Shown here: positions 53,325 through 64,000 of the stretch, in pieces
How the letters are laid out: each line of letters opens with the position of its first letter
Position numbering within the stretch: position 1 is the stretch's first letter
Assembly (NCBI RefSeq): GCF_021917145.1
Contig: NW_025813745.1
Span: forward strand, 199,108 to 263,107
Direction of reading: 5' to 3'
DNA: 64,000 bases
Source of the DNA: Hypomesus transpacificus
Lineage: Eukaryota; Chordata; Actinopteri; Osmeriformes; Osmeridae
Position numbers and translations under genes: made by a program
The notes under the pieces: generated by a model
What the model saw: only the letters and a program-made list of their open reading frames with translations
The model's database searches: none
What the model was told of the DNA's origin: nothing

Positions 53325-54425
53325 ATTATTGTAGTTGTTCTCACTGAAGAGAAAAAACACACAAAGAGAAGTCAAGTTTCATTCAGTTTAAAATTTGAAA
53401 TGTGTTCTCATTATTAAGGCTGTGGATAACTAAGTTACACTCTTTCCAAAGAAAATATTTGCAGAACATGACCTTAAGTTACCTTGCCAAATTGCCACTG
53501 TTGGTGACGGTATATGCCTTAAAGTATATTACAAAACAGTATGTGGACTGAAGTCACTTAATGCTTTAGTGGTAAGAAATTAAATTCATTGTAAATATGC
53601 ACAATACTTTAAGCTGAAATAACACTGCTGATAGCATTACAAAATATATCCAAATATGAAAAACAGCACTCCCAATTACGTGCTTTCTTTCAGCTTAAGT
53701 TGGATTGACAGTGATTTTCCAAAATGATCAAAGGAGGAGAGCCAGCCTCGCATTATTGGCTTAAAAGTAGCAGGATGTTCCAAAACATGTAGTTTGACAT
53801 TCCACAACAGCACTGAGCTGTCTATCGCTAAATATTTCTCAGAGGACCCCATTAGCTTATACACAATGTTTATAGCGGACAAAACCTTTATTTTTTTACT
53901 GAAAAAAGCTTACGTATTGTACATTTACCGCCACAGTAAATTCCGTGTCTGTGAAAACCTGCATGGCAATAAAAACACATTCTGATTCGGATTTAAATTT
54001 CAAACAAGTACATGCTTTTGGATTCATTGCTGCCATCTGCTGGTGAAATACATTGTCTGATGTCAAAAGTACGTTGACTGAATAACTTTCAGTTCCATTT
54101 CTTATACTTCAGAGTAAAACAAAAGCTACAGTTTCCAAGCTTATTTCAATAGCAAATCAATTGGAATATCAGAGTGCTTCACATTTACAAGATCAGAGTG
54201 CTGCGATTTTTTGTCTTGACACTTTAACCAACTTTTTTTTCAAGGATGCCTGGAAGTTTGTCTTTTGAGGATAGATACGGATGCAGAGAGATTCTACAGA
54301 TGCTGCCAACATCTGTCAACATACTATCGTTACATCACACTGTTACTAATGAAGAGAAAAGCTGGATTGGTACCACACGTAAGAGCTCATATAATCTTTT
54401 ATACTTAAAACACAACACCATAGTA
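53325..54425 (+). repeat. Duplicate of the copy 1-copy 2 intergenic DNA
   Basis: This region parallels 49105-50165. Shared stretches include GAACATGACCTTAAGTTAC, GTAAATTCCGTGTCTGTGAA and TGCTGCCATCTGCTGGTGAA, with small indels and about 90% likeness by eye. It ends at the orphan first exon. Together with the fragment at 53131 it shows that a segment spanning the copy 1 end, the spacer and the copy 2 first exon was duplicated. Confidence 0.88.
54245..54377 (+). pseudogene. Orphan first exon of a C3orf38-like gene (copy 4)
   Basis: The exon reads MPGSLSFEDRYGCREILQML, close to the copy 2 first exon, and ends at an intact donor (CACAC|GTAAGAG). It is three bases longer than its counterpart. No second exon with the AEELLKRKK signature follows in the remaining sequence, so the gene is broken. 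Confidence 0.85.
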
Positions 54426-54429
54426 CTAA

Positions 54430-56345
54430 ATAAAAACGTATTTTTATTCAAAAAGTAAGAAAGAAAAGAAAGAAAGAAAATAAGGACTTGTGTAACTAAA
54501 AACAAGTTAATTGAGGAATACCTGGAATACTGATTTTTTTTATAATTTGTTTACGAAGATGTAAAATGTTAACTCCGTCGGGTCACTTTGGACCCATGAA
54601 AGGGTTTGAAAGGCTGCATCTGAGACAGTATGTACTTTGCATTAAGTTATAATCATATTACAAAGGAATTAACATATTTTCTCCCTGTCTGTCTCTCCAA
54701 TTGTACTGCAGTGCTTAGAGGGCTTTCCATGTTCCAGGGCATCCCATCATTCTTTTCCTTTTCTGCACACACTTTTTCCAATTACTTTAATTCTTGATCT
54801 TCCTTGCTCTTTGTCATCCTCAGCCCTATCACATTATCACAAAAACATTAGTCTGTGTCTGTATTTATCCACTGTGATTACTGTTGTGAAATGTCCCCAT
54901 CTATCCTCTCAACCCTCATTAACACTTATACATGGTAATCCATTTCTGTACAACTCATCAATCGTTACCTGCGTGCACTTCAAGTTCATCTCTCCACTCT
55001 CCAGAGCTGTAGATATCCTCTCATCTCTCCACTTTCCAGAGCTGTAGATATCCTCTCTCCAGAGCTGTAGATATCCTCTCTCTCAGAGCTGGGATCACCT
55101 GTCCCACCTCCTGGTTCTTCCTCTCAGTCACTCTCCATCTGTGCTGTTACTGTCAGGATCTGCATCTGTAATTGGCCTTAGCCTGTTTGCCTTTCATTTG
55201 ACAACTTTAAAATGTTTGTGTATTGTCTGTGATTGTGTTTTTTTTTTTTATCTTAATGTGTGTGTTTTAATTAATCGCTTTTGTAAAGCACTTGGGCTAA
55301 GAGCTGTCAAATATGCTTAGTAAAAAAATATGACTGACTGATTGACATTAACCAGTGTACACATTTCCTCCAGGGACAAATACATTGCTACTGTAAATAA
55401 AAGAAAGAGGGTCATAGTAGTTTAGTTCGCCTCAACAAGTTACAGCAGTATTATGTTGACTGTATATACTTGTGTGTCGGTGGTTGAGATAATCTAGCAA
55501 TGATTTGAGCAACATTGTGATGTAAAACATAACATTAATAATCCATGAGTTATTACCAACGGGTTGACCATTTTACTGAAATGATTCAGATTTTGACCTT
55601 GCACACTATCTGTTTCTTTAATGAAATGTTTTGGGATCTGGCCCTCCATCTTTTTTATTTGAGTGTGTCAGATTTGACTCATTATCTTCTTTTATTTAAT
55701 TGGTCCATATATGTCCCTCTGTCTGTTCCTCGAAAGAGAGTAGGGTAGCTCCAGTATGGTGGGGCCTGCAATGCTCCAGTGACTTTGTGGTTTTGGTGGG
55801 AAATGTTACATGTGGGAAATTATTCTTGGCACCCTCTTCAAAGATCCTGGAATAGTTCATATCTCTGTGTCTATGGCAGGCTCTTTGTGCTTTACTAGGC
55901 CATAGTTGTGGTGGAGGAAACCACCCAGGCCATTGATCTGGGCCTGTTGAACTTACAGAAAGAATAATAACAAGCTTCTTGCCGTCTTCTTTATGGCACT
56001 TGGCTTTCCTCTGTTTAATAAGCGGTTTGGCCACGGCTGCCGCTCTGACGCACGGCTTCAGAAATATACTGCTGATCACTGTGACTTTGGAACTTTTTTT
56101 TTTCTTTTCACTCTCTAATAGGGACGTGTGTTTCTCATAAAGGATTTGGATAGCGGAATCTTTAATAAGCTTTTGTGGGGTGAAGTGCACGTAGTAACAA
56201 TTTTCATTGCCAAGTAGATTTGCTTCAGGATTTCAGTTGGACATTATGGTTTAAAAAACATCTATTTTTTTGTGTAGTTTAGGGAATTTAGTTGTATGTG
56301 CCTCGTGAGAGGACTTGCTCAACGTCTGTGTGATAGAGAGTGATA
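54430..56345. other. Intergenic, no gene seen
   Basis: A short block at 54,612-54,670 repeats 53,067-53,127, the DNA just ahead of the copy 3 fragment, so the duplicated unit extends this far. A 27-35-base motif (CCAGAGCTGTAGATATCCTC) is repeated three times at 55,005-55,090. A 164-codon open frame on the minus strand at 55,696-56,190 has no recognisable feature. Confidence 0.55.
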
Positions 56346-56530
56346 GGGAGTCAGATGGCCGAGCGGTTAGGGAATTGGACTATTAATCAGATGGTTGCTG
56401 GTTCGATTTCTGGCCGTGCGAATTGATGTTGTGTCCTGGCTTAGGGTTAAGCACTTCACCCTACTTGCCTTGGGGGAATGTCCCTGTACTTACTGTAAGT
56501 CACTCTGGATACGAGCGTCTTCTAAATGTA
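56346..56530 (+). repeat. tRNA-derived SINE, complete
   Basis: It starts GGGAGTCAGATGGCCGAGCG (box A, leucine-tRNA-like), has GGTTCGATTTC as box B, shares the body CACTTCACCCTACTTGCCTT and the tail GTCACTCTGGATACGAGCG, and ends near TCTAAATGTA. Same family as 45511-45695. Confidence 0.82.
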
Positions 56531-57933
56531 GAGACATCTTTGCAACATGGTTCATTTCTATCAAATATGATTTTACAGAGCAATTAATGTTTACATGTAT
56601 TTAATAAAACGTTACATGTCTGTTTTGAACTGGGAAACACTTTTATGACAGTTTCATATATGGCTTGAGTGAGTCATACACTGGATGATAACACTCTTAA
56701 CATGTGAAGAAATGTGTCATATAACCTATTGTTTTATGACCCTCAAACAAGTTTTAGACATTCTGGGTGAAATGACCACTTAGAACAGAAGGTGGCATAC
56801 TTGTCTCATTCAGTAAACTCAAGGTTTTGAACCCTGGCCAAATCAAAAGCTTTTAAAGCGATTATGTGAGGAAAGCCGTCAATTTCCTAGTACAGCCTGA
56901 GCTAGTTTATGTTACCAGGCAGTTTCTTGTGGCCTTGGTCGTGAACAGAACCGTAAATTTGAGAGTTTACTGTGAATTGTCCTCCATTAAATTAATAGGA
57001 CTCTGAAGAAGGCACGTTAAACTATTGCCTTTCAAAGGTATGAGAGCCACATTTCCCAAAGTTATTGAAGTGCCAGTAATTTATTGACACACGTGAAGGC
57101 AACAGCGCCAGCTTAGGTGATACTCTAAGAGACAGACAATAAAAACCGAATTTATGCTTCAACAGAAGAAATCAATCAGCAGACAATATTATTTTCACAG
57201 CTGAGTGACAAATTACATTAGGAAGAGAGCTCAATCAAAGTTCCTGTTGATGCCTTTCTTCAATTTTATTTGATTTAGGAGCAATTCAATCTGAACATAA
57301 TCTTAAATACAAGCAAGCACTAGGTTCATGATATAAGACCATTGTTTGGGATTGTTCTTGTGTTTCTAAACATGACAGGAAGAAAGTTAGGGCCAACAAC
57401 TGAATCTCGTTAGACTAGACTGGCATAATGAAGTTAACGTTTCTCCCTAAGTCTGGCATGTGCATTTATTTTCGTCTGACTTCATTGTTCCGTTTCAGCA
57501 CAAATTGATTTGGACAGTTGAAACACCGATCACAGTTCCAGCCAACGTTCTATTTTCAGGACCAGTGTAGCTTTACCCACGCGTAATTATCTGTAGTAAA
57601 CATTGGAAACGTGAGACCACAGAGCAACACGCGGCATCCAAGGAAACAAACGAAGGGGTCGTGACCCTTGACGCTGTAGTTTAGCGTCAGTTTAAGAAAC
57701 AACAACCAGAGCCCTTTCTCCAAGAAGATAAACAGTGTGTTTGTGCAAGGGAGGAGAAACATCTGCGTACTGGAACACACATCTCAGTACGCAAGGCCAT
57801 GTATACATAACACAGAGGAAGATTGTCTGGATGTTCTGGAGCACCATCTTTATATAGCTTAACATTGCGGCAAACGGCAGCAGCGAAACGACTATCTCTC
57901 CACAAACGCTTCCCCTCCTGTCCATCCTCTGCT

Positions 57934-58152
57934 CCATCCCTCCATCATTCCCTCCCTCCATCATTCCCTTCCTCCATCATTCCCTCCCTCCATCATTCCC
58001 TCCCTCCATCATTCCCTCCCTCCATCATTCCATCCCTCCATCATTCCATCCCTCCATCATTCCATCCCTCCATCATTCCCTCCCTCCATCATTCCCTCCC
58101 TCCATCATTCCCTCCCTCCATCATTCCCTCCCTCCATCATTCCCTCCCTCCA
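57934..58152 (+). repeat. 16-bp minisatellite
   Basis: The unit ATTCCCTCCCTCCATC is repeated about 13 times with few changes (CCATCCC variants around 58,030-58,075). One strand is purely pyrimidine-rich. The 174-codon open frame across it is an artefact of the 16-base period. Confidence 0.95.
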
Positions 58153-58555
58153 GTCAGGGGCCATAGCCCCTCCCTTTGCCATCAGAAAGAGATGATCACG
58201 TTATCAGAGGGTTGCCAGGAGGTTGTCAGCTCTCATTGGGCCCTCTGTCCGAGCGGCCGGTTGGCGGATACATGGTGTTGCCAAGCTCCCAGCGCCCATC
58301 CTCCAGGACATCTGCTGTGGAGGGCTCCAGCCCAAGAAGCATCTTAATCCCCATCTCAGGCCCGCTGCTTGCCTGCTTGTATTAATTGCCCTTGCCTCGC
58401 TCGCTGTTTGCTTCTGATTACACTCATTAATTTAAATTCCCCCGGAAACCTACCACCATACACACACACACACACATGCTCTCCATGACAGTGGCTGACC
58501 ATTTGTATACCATTAGCAGCTGTTCATGTCAGCCGTGTCCACTTCCTGCTTCTGT

Positions 58556-58675
58556 GTCTGCCTGCCTGTTTGCCTGTCTGCTTGCCTGTCTGTATGTCAG
58601 CTTTCTAGCCTGTCTGTCAGTCTGTCTGTCTGTCTGTCTGTTAACCTGTCTGTCTGTCTTCTTGCCTGTTTGTGT
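58556..58675 (+). repeat. Degenerate (CTGT)n tract
   Basis: CTGT/CTGC-type tetramers dominate for about 120 bases, purest at 58,619-58,642. Confidence 0.85.
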
Positions 58676-61017
58676 ATGTGGCCATGTGTACATGCATGTG
58701 AACATGCACATGCTCTCCCACAGCAGCCCAGCAATTACTGCATAAGCCCACCTGACCTGTGGAGCTGTTAAACGCACTCTTCACACCCAGCTGTGTGGCC
58801 TCTACCTCTCACCCTGTCACCTTGCAACCGCGGGCTTTCTGGGAACTCTGTAGTCGCCTCGAGTGATTCATTCTGCAGCTGTACCCTAACAGGCCTCTAG
58901 AGGGCGACTGCACAGAGGTCACCCCACCGCTGCTCTCTGCTGAGGAACAGGCCCAAATAAAAACCCCTGAAGCCTGACAACTTCCTCAACTAAAACCCAC
59001 GTAACCCAATTACAAAAGACTGCCTGGATGGAGAAATGAAAACGTTCCGGACTAAATTTCCCAAGAGAACTGTATTCGTTTATTAAATATTTTTTTCTCT
59101 TTCAGATTCTCAAGGATTGCTTCAGCATTTCACTATTGAGTGACTCAACAAGCCAGAACTATGCCGTAAGGGTAAAATGGAAGTGCTGTCTGTGATGCAC
59201 CTAGACCTCTTCTACAGAAGCCACGGAATCTATCATTTTATAGGTCATGCTTGAACAGGCACACATTGCTATCTTTCTAAAGGACAGTCAGATAATAAGC
59301 TCAGATAGTCTCAGCCCTGTTGGTGCTAAAAGCCTTCATTACCCAGGAGGCTGCGGGGCTTCAGGGCTTGCCGGGGGATGCTGGGGGATGTAGGCACAGA
59401 GAGAAAAGAGGGTGTAGTATTCTCGCAGAAGGTCATCTCGATTGATGAACAGCCTGTGGCTGAGCTTAGTTAGTAGGATCCCGTTGCTCTCCTGCTGTGT
59501 ATTTGTTTTGGGAGACCAGGCTGCCCACGGTCCCTGGAAAACAGCAGCCAGCCAGGGGAAAGGAAACTGAAAGCCCTGCTCAGACAGGACCTGGGGCTCC
59601 CAGTATTCTGGATGAGACTTCTCTCTTCACTATCCCACAATTCAATTCATATTGAATAACGTTGAGCGATGGGAGGACGGAAGGGAAATATGAGGAAGCC
59701 ATTTCAGCCTATTGAGACCCACCCAGCCCCCAGTGGCTCCTCTCCTCCCTCCCCTGTGCGTCCCTGACTGAGGCTGATAGGCCTCCCTTCTGCTGACAGC
59801 CTGGAATATTCTCATTCATCCTCATCTGGAGGGCCCCTCGGCACTCCCCTCGTTCATTTCCCCCGACGAGCCCCTGAAACGTCACCGTCGCCCCGTCTCC
59901 CCAAGTCATGAAGAGGGGGGGGGGGATGCAGCGGTCTCAGAAGAGCTTCACTCAATGCAATATGTCTTCACACCGGCACGGTGAGCAGAGCAGAGAAGAG
60001 GAGACCAGAGCCGAGAGAAACAAAGCTGAGTTGTGCGTAGCCCAGATGTGTCAGCAGATCTGTGTCTGTGTGTCACCCCCCCCTCCCACCCCCCCCACCC
60101 CCCTCCCCCCACACACACACACCTCACACACACACACCTCAGAGACCCAGAGGTACTCAGACCTCCCTCCCCTAGATCCATCAGTTACCAGTGCTCTCTT
60201 GACGGAGCGGGTGATGAGCCGGTCTGTTAGAGAGTTAGTCCAGTGCTGTTGCAGAGACGTACCGTATCTATGATGATCAGACACTAGTTGAGTTCCAGTT
60301 CCGGAGGGACAGAGGCAGAGGGGTCCCTGTGGAGTGTGTATTCTGTATGTGTGGCGTAAGACCTTCTGGCCGAAACAGCAATGCTGACAGCACACTTTTA
60401 GCTACCTAGTGGAAGAGCCCGCAGATGACTTAAATGATATCTCTTCAAAAAAAATGCAGGCCATGAATTATTCATCATCTTTGTGCCACATTACAAGTGC
60501 AGGCTTTTGACACATGATTCTCTCTCTTTCATTAACATGCAAGGAGCCGTGCCTCCATTATAGCCTAATAAAAGCATTCAGCACCATCCTAAAGCGATTG
60601 AAACAGAGACAAATATGTCTGCGCTGTACGTTGAATGTGCTGTAATGTTTTTTTTATTTTTTATCATGCTTGCTGGCCTCACACTACCCAAGAAGTTGTT
60701 GTTCACTGCAGTCAAGTCATACAGTAATTGCCTGAGCTTGTAAGCAATAATCAGTCATTCGAACCAAGCACAGCACATGATGGACCGTACTCTGGGTTAG
60801 AAAGCGTGTGTGCTGTAGCTTGGGTGCAACCCAGGAACGAAGAGGGAAATTCTCCACCATCGTTGTGGCCAGTAGGACAAACAGAATCCCGCCCGCTTAC
60901 ACAGCTCTGCGTTCCTGACTAAGAGTGTCAGAGTACGGCCAGCAGACAGAGATGGACTGTGGCTTTTTGGGAAGCAGCATGGGACTAAGCCTTTGGCTCA
61001 GAGGGAGGGGAGAGATA

Positions 61018-61034
61018 CAACAGAGAGAGAGAGA

Positions 61035-61130
<96 letters not shown>
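61018..61130. repeat. Long (GA)n microsatellite
   Basis: About 110 bases of GA dinucleotide with one GGGA interruption near 61,037. It is the longest such run in the window. Confidence 0.96.
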
Positions 61131-61132
<2 letters not shown>

Positions 61133-62635
61133 TGCCCTCTCCCCATTCACTACCCAGCAGCAAACCCCCTTTCCTCCCAAATGACAGGAAATTGCAACTT
61201 TGCCTCTATTGCCACAAATGAAGTGTGTATTCTGGAGATCATAACAAGCAGGCACATACTGCCTACCCTTCCCCAGGCTGTGAGATAATGTCCTGATGTA
61301 ATCAGGAGGAAAAATAAAAGAAGATTTCATTTCAGACTAACTCAACGGTAATGACGGCCTTAATGATTATGATTATAATGATGGTATTATTAACAATTAG
61401 ATTCAATACCTTCAATTTTGTCAATGTGTCCGTTAAGATCTGCAGCCTTGAGATAATAGATAGTGTTTCTTGGCTCTTAGGCAAATTGTGCCAATTGCAT
61501 TAATGCACAATTTGAAGTGGAGTAACAAAACTGAAGTTTTTCCAAAATGAAGTTCATCCATCTTCATTTACCTCTTGTCCATTACTGTGTGTGCACCAGC
61601 AATCAAAATAGCTTGGGGTGTTTGGTTAACTCACTGAACTGGCCTAATCACAGAAAACTGTCTGAAATGACGTACATCAATCAGTCACACACTTTGAGTG
61701 GAAGATCAGTTCCTTCTTTCCCACTGCCTCAACCTCTCTGTCTATTCCACTTTTGTCAATATTTTTTCTGTCTATCTGTCTCTTTATCTCTTTGTGGGTA
61801 CTAAATGGAATGTGGAGCACATTTTATTGCCAAAGAGAAGAATTTAATAACGACTTTTGTGGAATGACATTTCACTGCTGTCAGACTTTTCCAAAAATCT
61901 TTGTTATTGATGTGGGTGAATGAAAAGATTTAAAAAACTTCACAGGCAACAAGGTGAGTTTTGCCAGCAGCATCTGACTGAAAGACTCTCTCGAGGCATG
62001 GGACGTTCTGATTTGGCGGCTGTATTACAGCATTAACCCAGGCCCAGAGATGAGCCCATTATTTGTAGTGTCTTTAAATCAGCCGAAGATATAAAGTCAA
62101 CTGTCCTTCCATGAATCATAAATCAGTGGACATTAACAAAGTGAGAGCCGTTCTAAACATCTTCTACTGCGCAGCAATCTGAGCCAAGTCTTCAAGGACA
62201 TGATTGACATTATACAGCTCCCTCAATTTAATGCTATTGATGCCATTTCATTTTGAACTACCCAGTGTTCGTTTAATGAAGGCGTCTGCTAGCCTCATGT
62301 TTCTTAAGTGCCTTTAAAGAGAGCGAGGAGGAGAAGGGGAAACGGGGAGAGAGAGAAGGTCAGGATGGAGGGATACACATTTCATTACCAATAACAAACT
62401 GCCAAGTATGATCATTAAAAAGGACACCAACCGGCCCAATAAGCTACAACCTCAAGTCTGTTTGAAAAAGACTTGAAGTCTGAAGTCCAGACTTCAGCAG
62501 ATAGCTAACGTTCTGTGCCTCAGTCCGGGCATCCCAGCATTTCACACCTCTATGAGGATGGTGTCTGTGATGTGTCTGTAAAGAGTTTGCTAGTTATCTG
62601 TCTGTTTGTCTGTCCGTCCGTCCGTCATGGGTTCC

Positions 62636-62721
62636 TTACCCTACCTGTGATTGGACACTATGGGGCTAACTCCACATCCTCACCTGTGATTGGACACTAT
62701 GGGGCAAACTCCACATCCTCT
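62636..62721 (+). repeat. Short direct tandem duplication
   Basis: A block of about 40 bases containing ACCTGTGATTGGACACTATG occurs twice in a row with one difference (GCTAACTCC / GCAAACTCC). Each copy has an ATTGG (inverted CCAAT) motif. Confidence 0.85.
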
Positions 62722-64000
62722 TCCTGATCAGCCAGAAAGCCACAGCCAGAGCCATGTTTTATTAATCCTCCTGTTTCCTAAAACTAGGCCAGGTCCATAC
62801 CAGCCTCTCCACTCTGCCAGTAGATTGTATTAACGTCTTTTTGTGTTTCGCTACAAAGCCTCCGAAATTGGGTCTTTGCGCTGAGAGAGATTGAAAAGTG
62901 GAAAAATGACTTTCTTCCCTTTGGTTTGCCTTTGGGACCTGGCACCACAGACCAAGCCATGGGCACATACTGGAAAATGTTTTGAATGTGCTCGTCTGAA
63001 TATAATTCTGCACACATTAAGTGCTGGCCTATGCTTGAGAGATGACAATATGCCTTTCGATTTTCCAGCCCCAGTAATGAGCACATGTGTGTGGAAGGAG
63101 CTTGGCAGCCTTGTAGCGACCTACAGTGAATGGCCTCCCTCGCTCACATGATCCTCCTGTATCCCTCGATCCCAGCGTTGTCCTTTGTAAATGCAACCAT
63201 CGGGCCATGCTTTGTCTAGACACTCGACCACACAAGGCGCTGTTGGTTTTCATCAAGGTGCATGCCATCTGTGTGCTTGGATGTGGGTGTGTAAGTGTGT
63301 GTGTGGGTGTGTGTACACAAGTACTTAAAAGAAGGGAAAGGAGACTCATGTGGCAGACATGTGAACCTTGTGTCAGGGAAAGGCTCAGAAAGGCCCCATG
63401 GATAAATTGAGTCTGTTTCCAAACTGGCAGACAATGTCACAAGGGCCTGAATGGTGTTTTAATTAAAGCCCCTAATGGCACAGTCTGTACTTTGAAATGA
63501 CTCATCATCATGCATAATCACTGAGAGGTAGTTACCACTGGCAGGATTGCAACCATCTGCTCCTTAAGAACACATACTGATCATTCCTTTTGTAACGTTT
63601 GCAGTCTGAATAATTGTGTGGTATTCTAACAGACCCCTGGCCCTTTGCTTTAAACCAACGGTTGTATGTTTATAAATCGAACATCTGTATTGAAGTGTTG
63701 CAATGGGTGTCTCAGAGGGGCAGTTTGCACTGACTGATGGTTAGGCAGTGGGGGAGACCACAGCACACAGTCATACTCCTGGAAACGCTGTTATTTTTTT
63801 ATTACAAGTTGTGACACCAGAGTCACTAAACAGTTATACATTTGACATTGCAGTTGCAGTGCTACTTTAACATTGGCCAGAATTTTCTTCAAACTGTTCT
63901 GTTTGTTGAATCATTGGGAGGTTAAACCAGATTTAGACTGAGGGGACTGTCTCCCCAATCTCTGCCAGGGCGGCCCCTCTCGCACGACTGCCAGAGGCCC

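Larger units (their letters stand above)
56531..64000. other. Gene-free stretch at the window end
   Basis: No coding exon recognised on either strand. In human the next gene on this side is EPHA3, and none of its exons is evident. Several AT-balanced, low-repeat stretches (about 56,980-57,120, 60,460-60,600, 62,010-62,300 and 63,450-63,560) have the look of conserved noncoding DNA, but that needs other genomes to judge. Confidence 0.5.

Noticed and set aside
53162..53362. Minus-strand open frame in the copy 3 fragment (similar frames at 48,710-48,898 and 52,227-52,448)
   Set aside because: Same antisense shadow of the conserved DUF4518 block in all three copies; explained by the sense coding sequence.
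55696..56190. 164-codon open frame on the minus strand
   Set aside because: No domain, no splice partners, and low-complexity Lys/Ser runs; probably chance.
56531..64000. EPHA3 exons expected from human gene order
   Set aside because: No ephrin-receptor motif was found in any frame on either strand.

Overview
The window is vertebrate nuclear DNA and almost certainly teleost fish. Genes are split by short GT-AG introns, (CA)n and (GA)n microsatellites are frequent, and there is a fish-type Tc1 transposon and a tRNA-derived SINE family. Gene content and order match the human 3p11-p12 block POU1F1 - HTR1F - (CGGBP1) - ZNF654 - C3orf38 in a compact form. The species cannot be fixed from sequence alone.

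Layout. (1) 1779-4204, minus strand: pou1f1 (Pit-1) in six coding exons. Two acceptors in exon 2 would give alpha-type and beta-type proteins. (2) 5771-7430: a nearly complete Tc1-like transposon whose transposase gene carries one frameshift. (3) 7431-25990: about 18 kb with no credible gene, holding microsatellites, a G-rich tract, a degraded LINE-like fragment and short SINE tails. (4) 26528-27667, plus strand: intronless htr1f coding sequence with a probable noncoding exon upstream. (5) 28699-31836: a 3.1-kb inverted-repeat element whose arms carry 162-bp tandem repeats, flanked by a perfect 10-bp direct repeat. It lies where mammals have CGGBP1. (6) 33174-39615, plus strand: znf654 in twelve coding exons. 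(7) 42299-46641, minus strand: a glutaredoxin-DEP-DUF547 fusion gene in ten coding exons. (8) 47657-54377, plus strand: a local family of C3orf38 (DUF4518) genes. Copy 1 is intact, copy 2 is intact but strongly diverged, and behind them lie a last-exon fragment and an orphan first exon. (9) 54680-64000: no genes recognised; a SINE, a 16-bp minisatellite, a long (GA)n tract and stretches that may be conserved noncoding DNA.

The genes are neighbours by ancestry, not by pathway. Pou1f1 is a pituitary transcription factor, htr1f an inhibitory serotonin receptor, znf654 a nuclear zinc-finger protein, and the last two families are poorly characterised. The most unusual part is 42-55 kb. The redox/DEP/DUF547 gene is head-to-head with C3orf38 copy 1. 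Copy 2 has a diverged body, a tandemly duplicated Pro/Ser/Thr-rich exon, a different intron layout, a block of near-identical sequence suggesting gene conversion, and a perfect interferon-response-type motif just upstream that is decayed in the dead copy.

Exon boundaries were placed by hand from reading frame, GT-AG signals and remembered family similarity. No alignment or database search was run.
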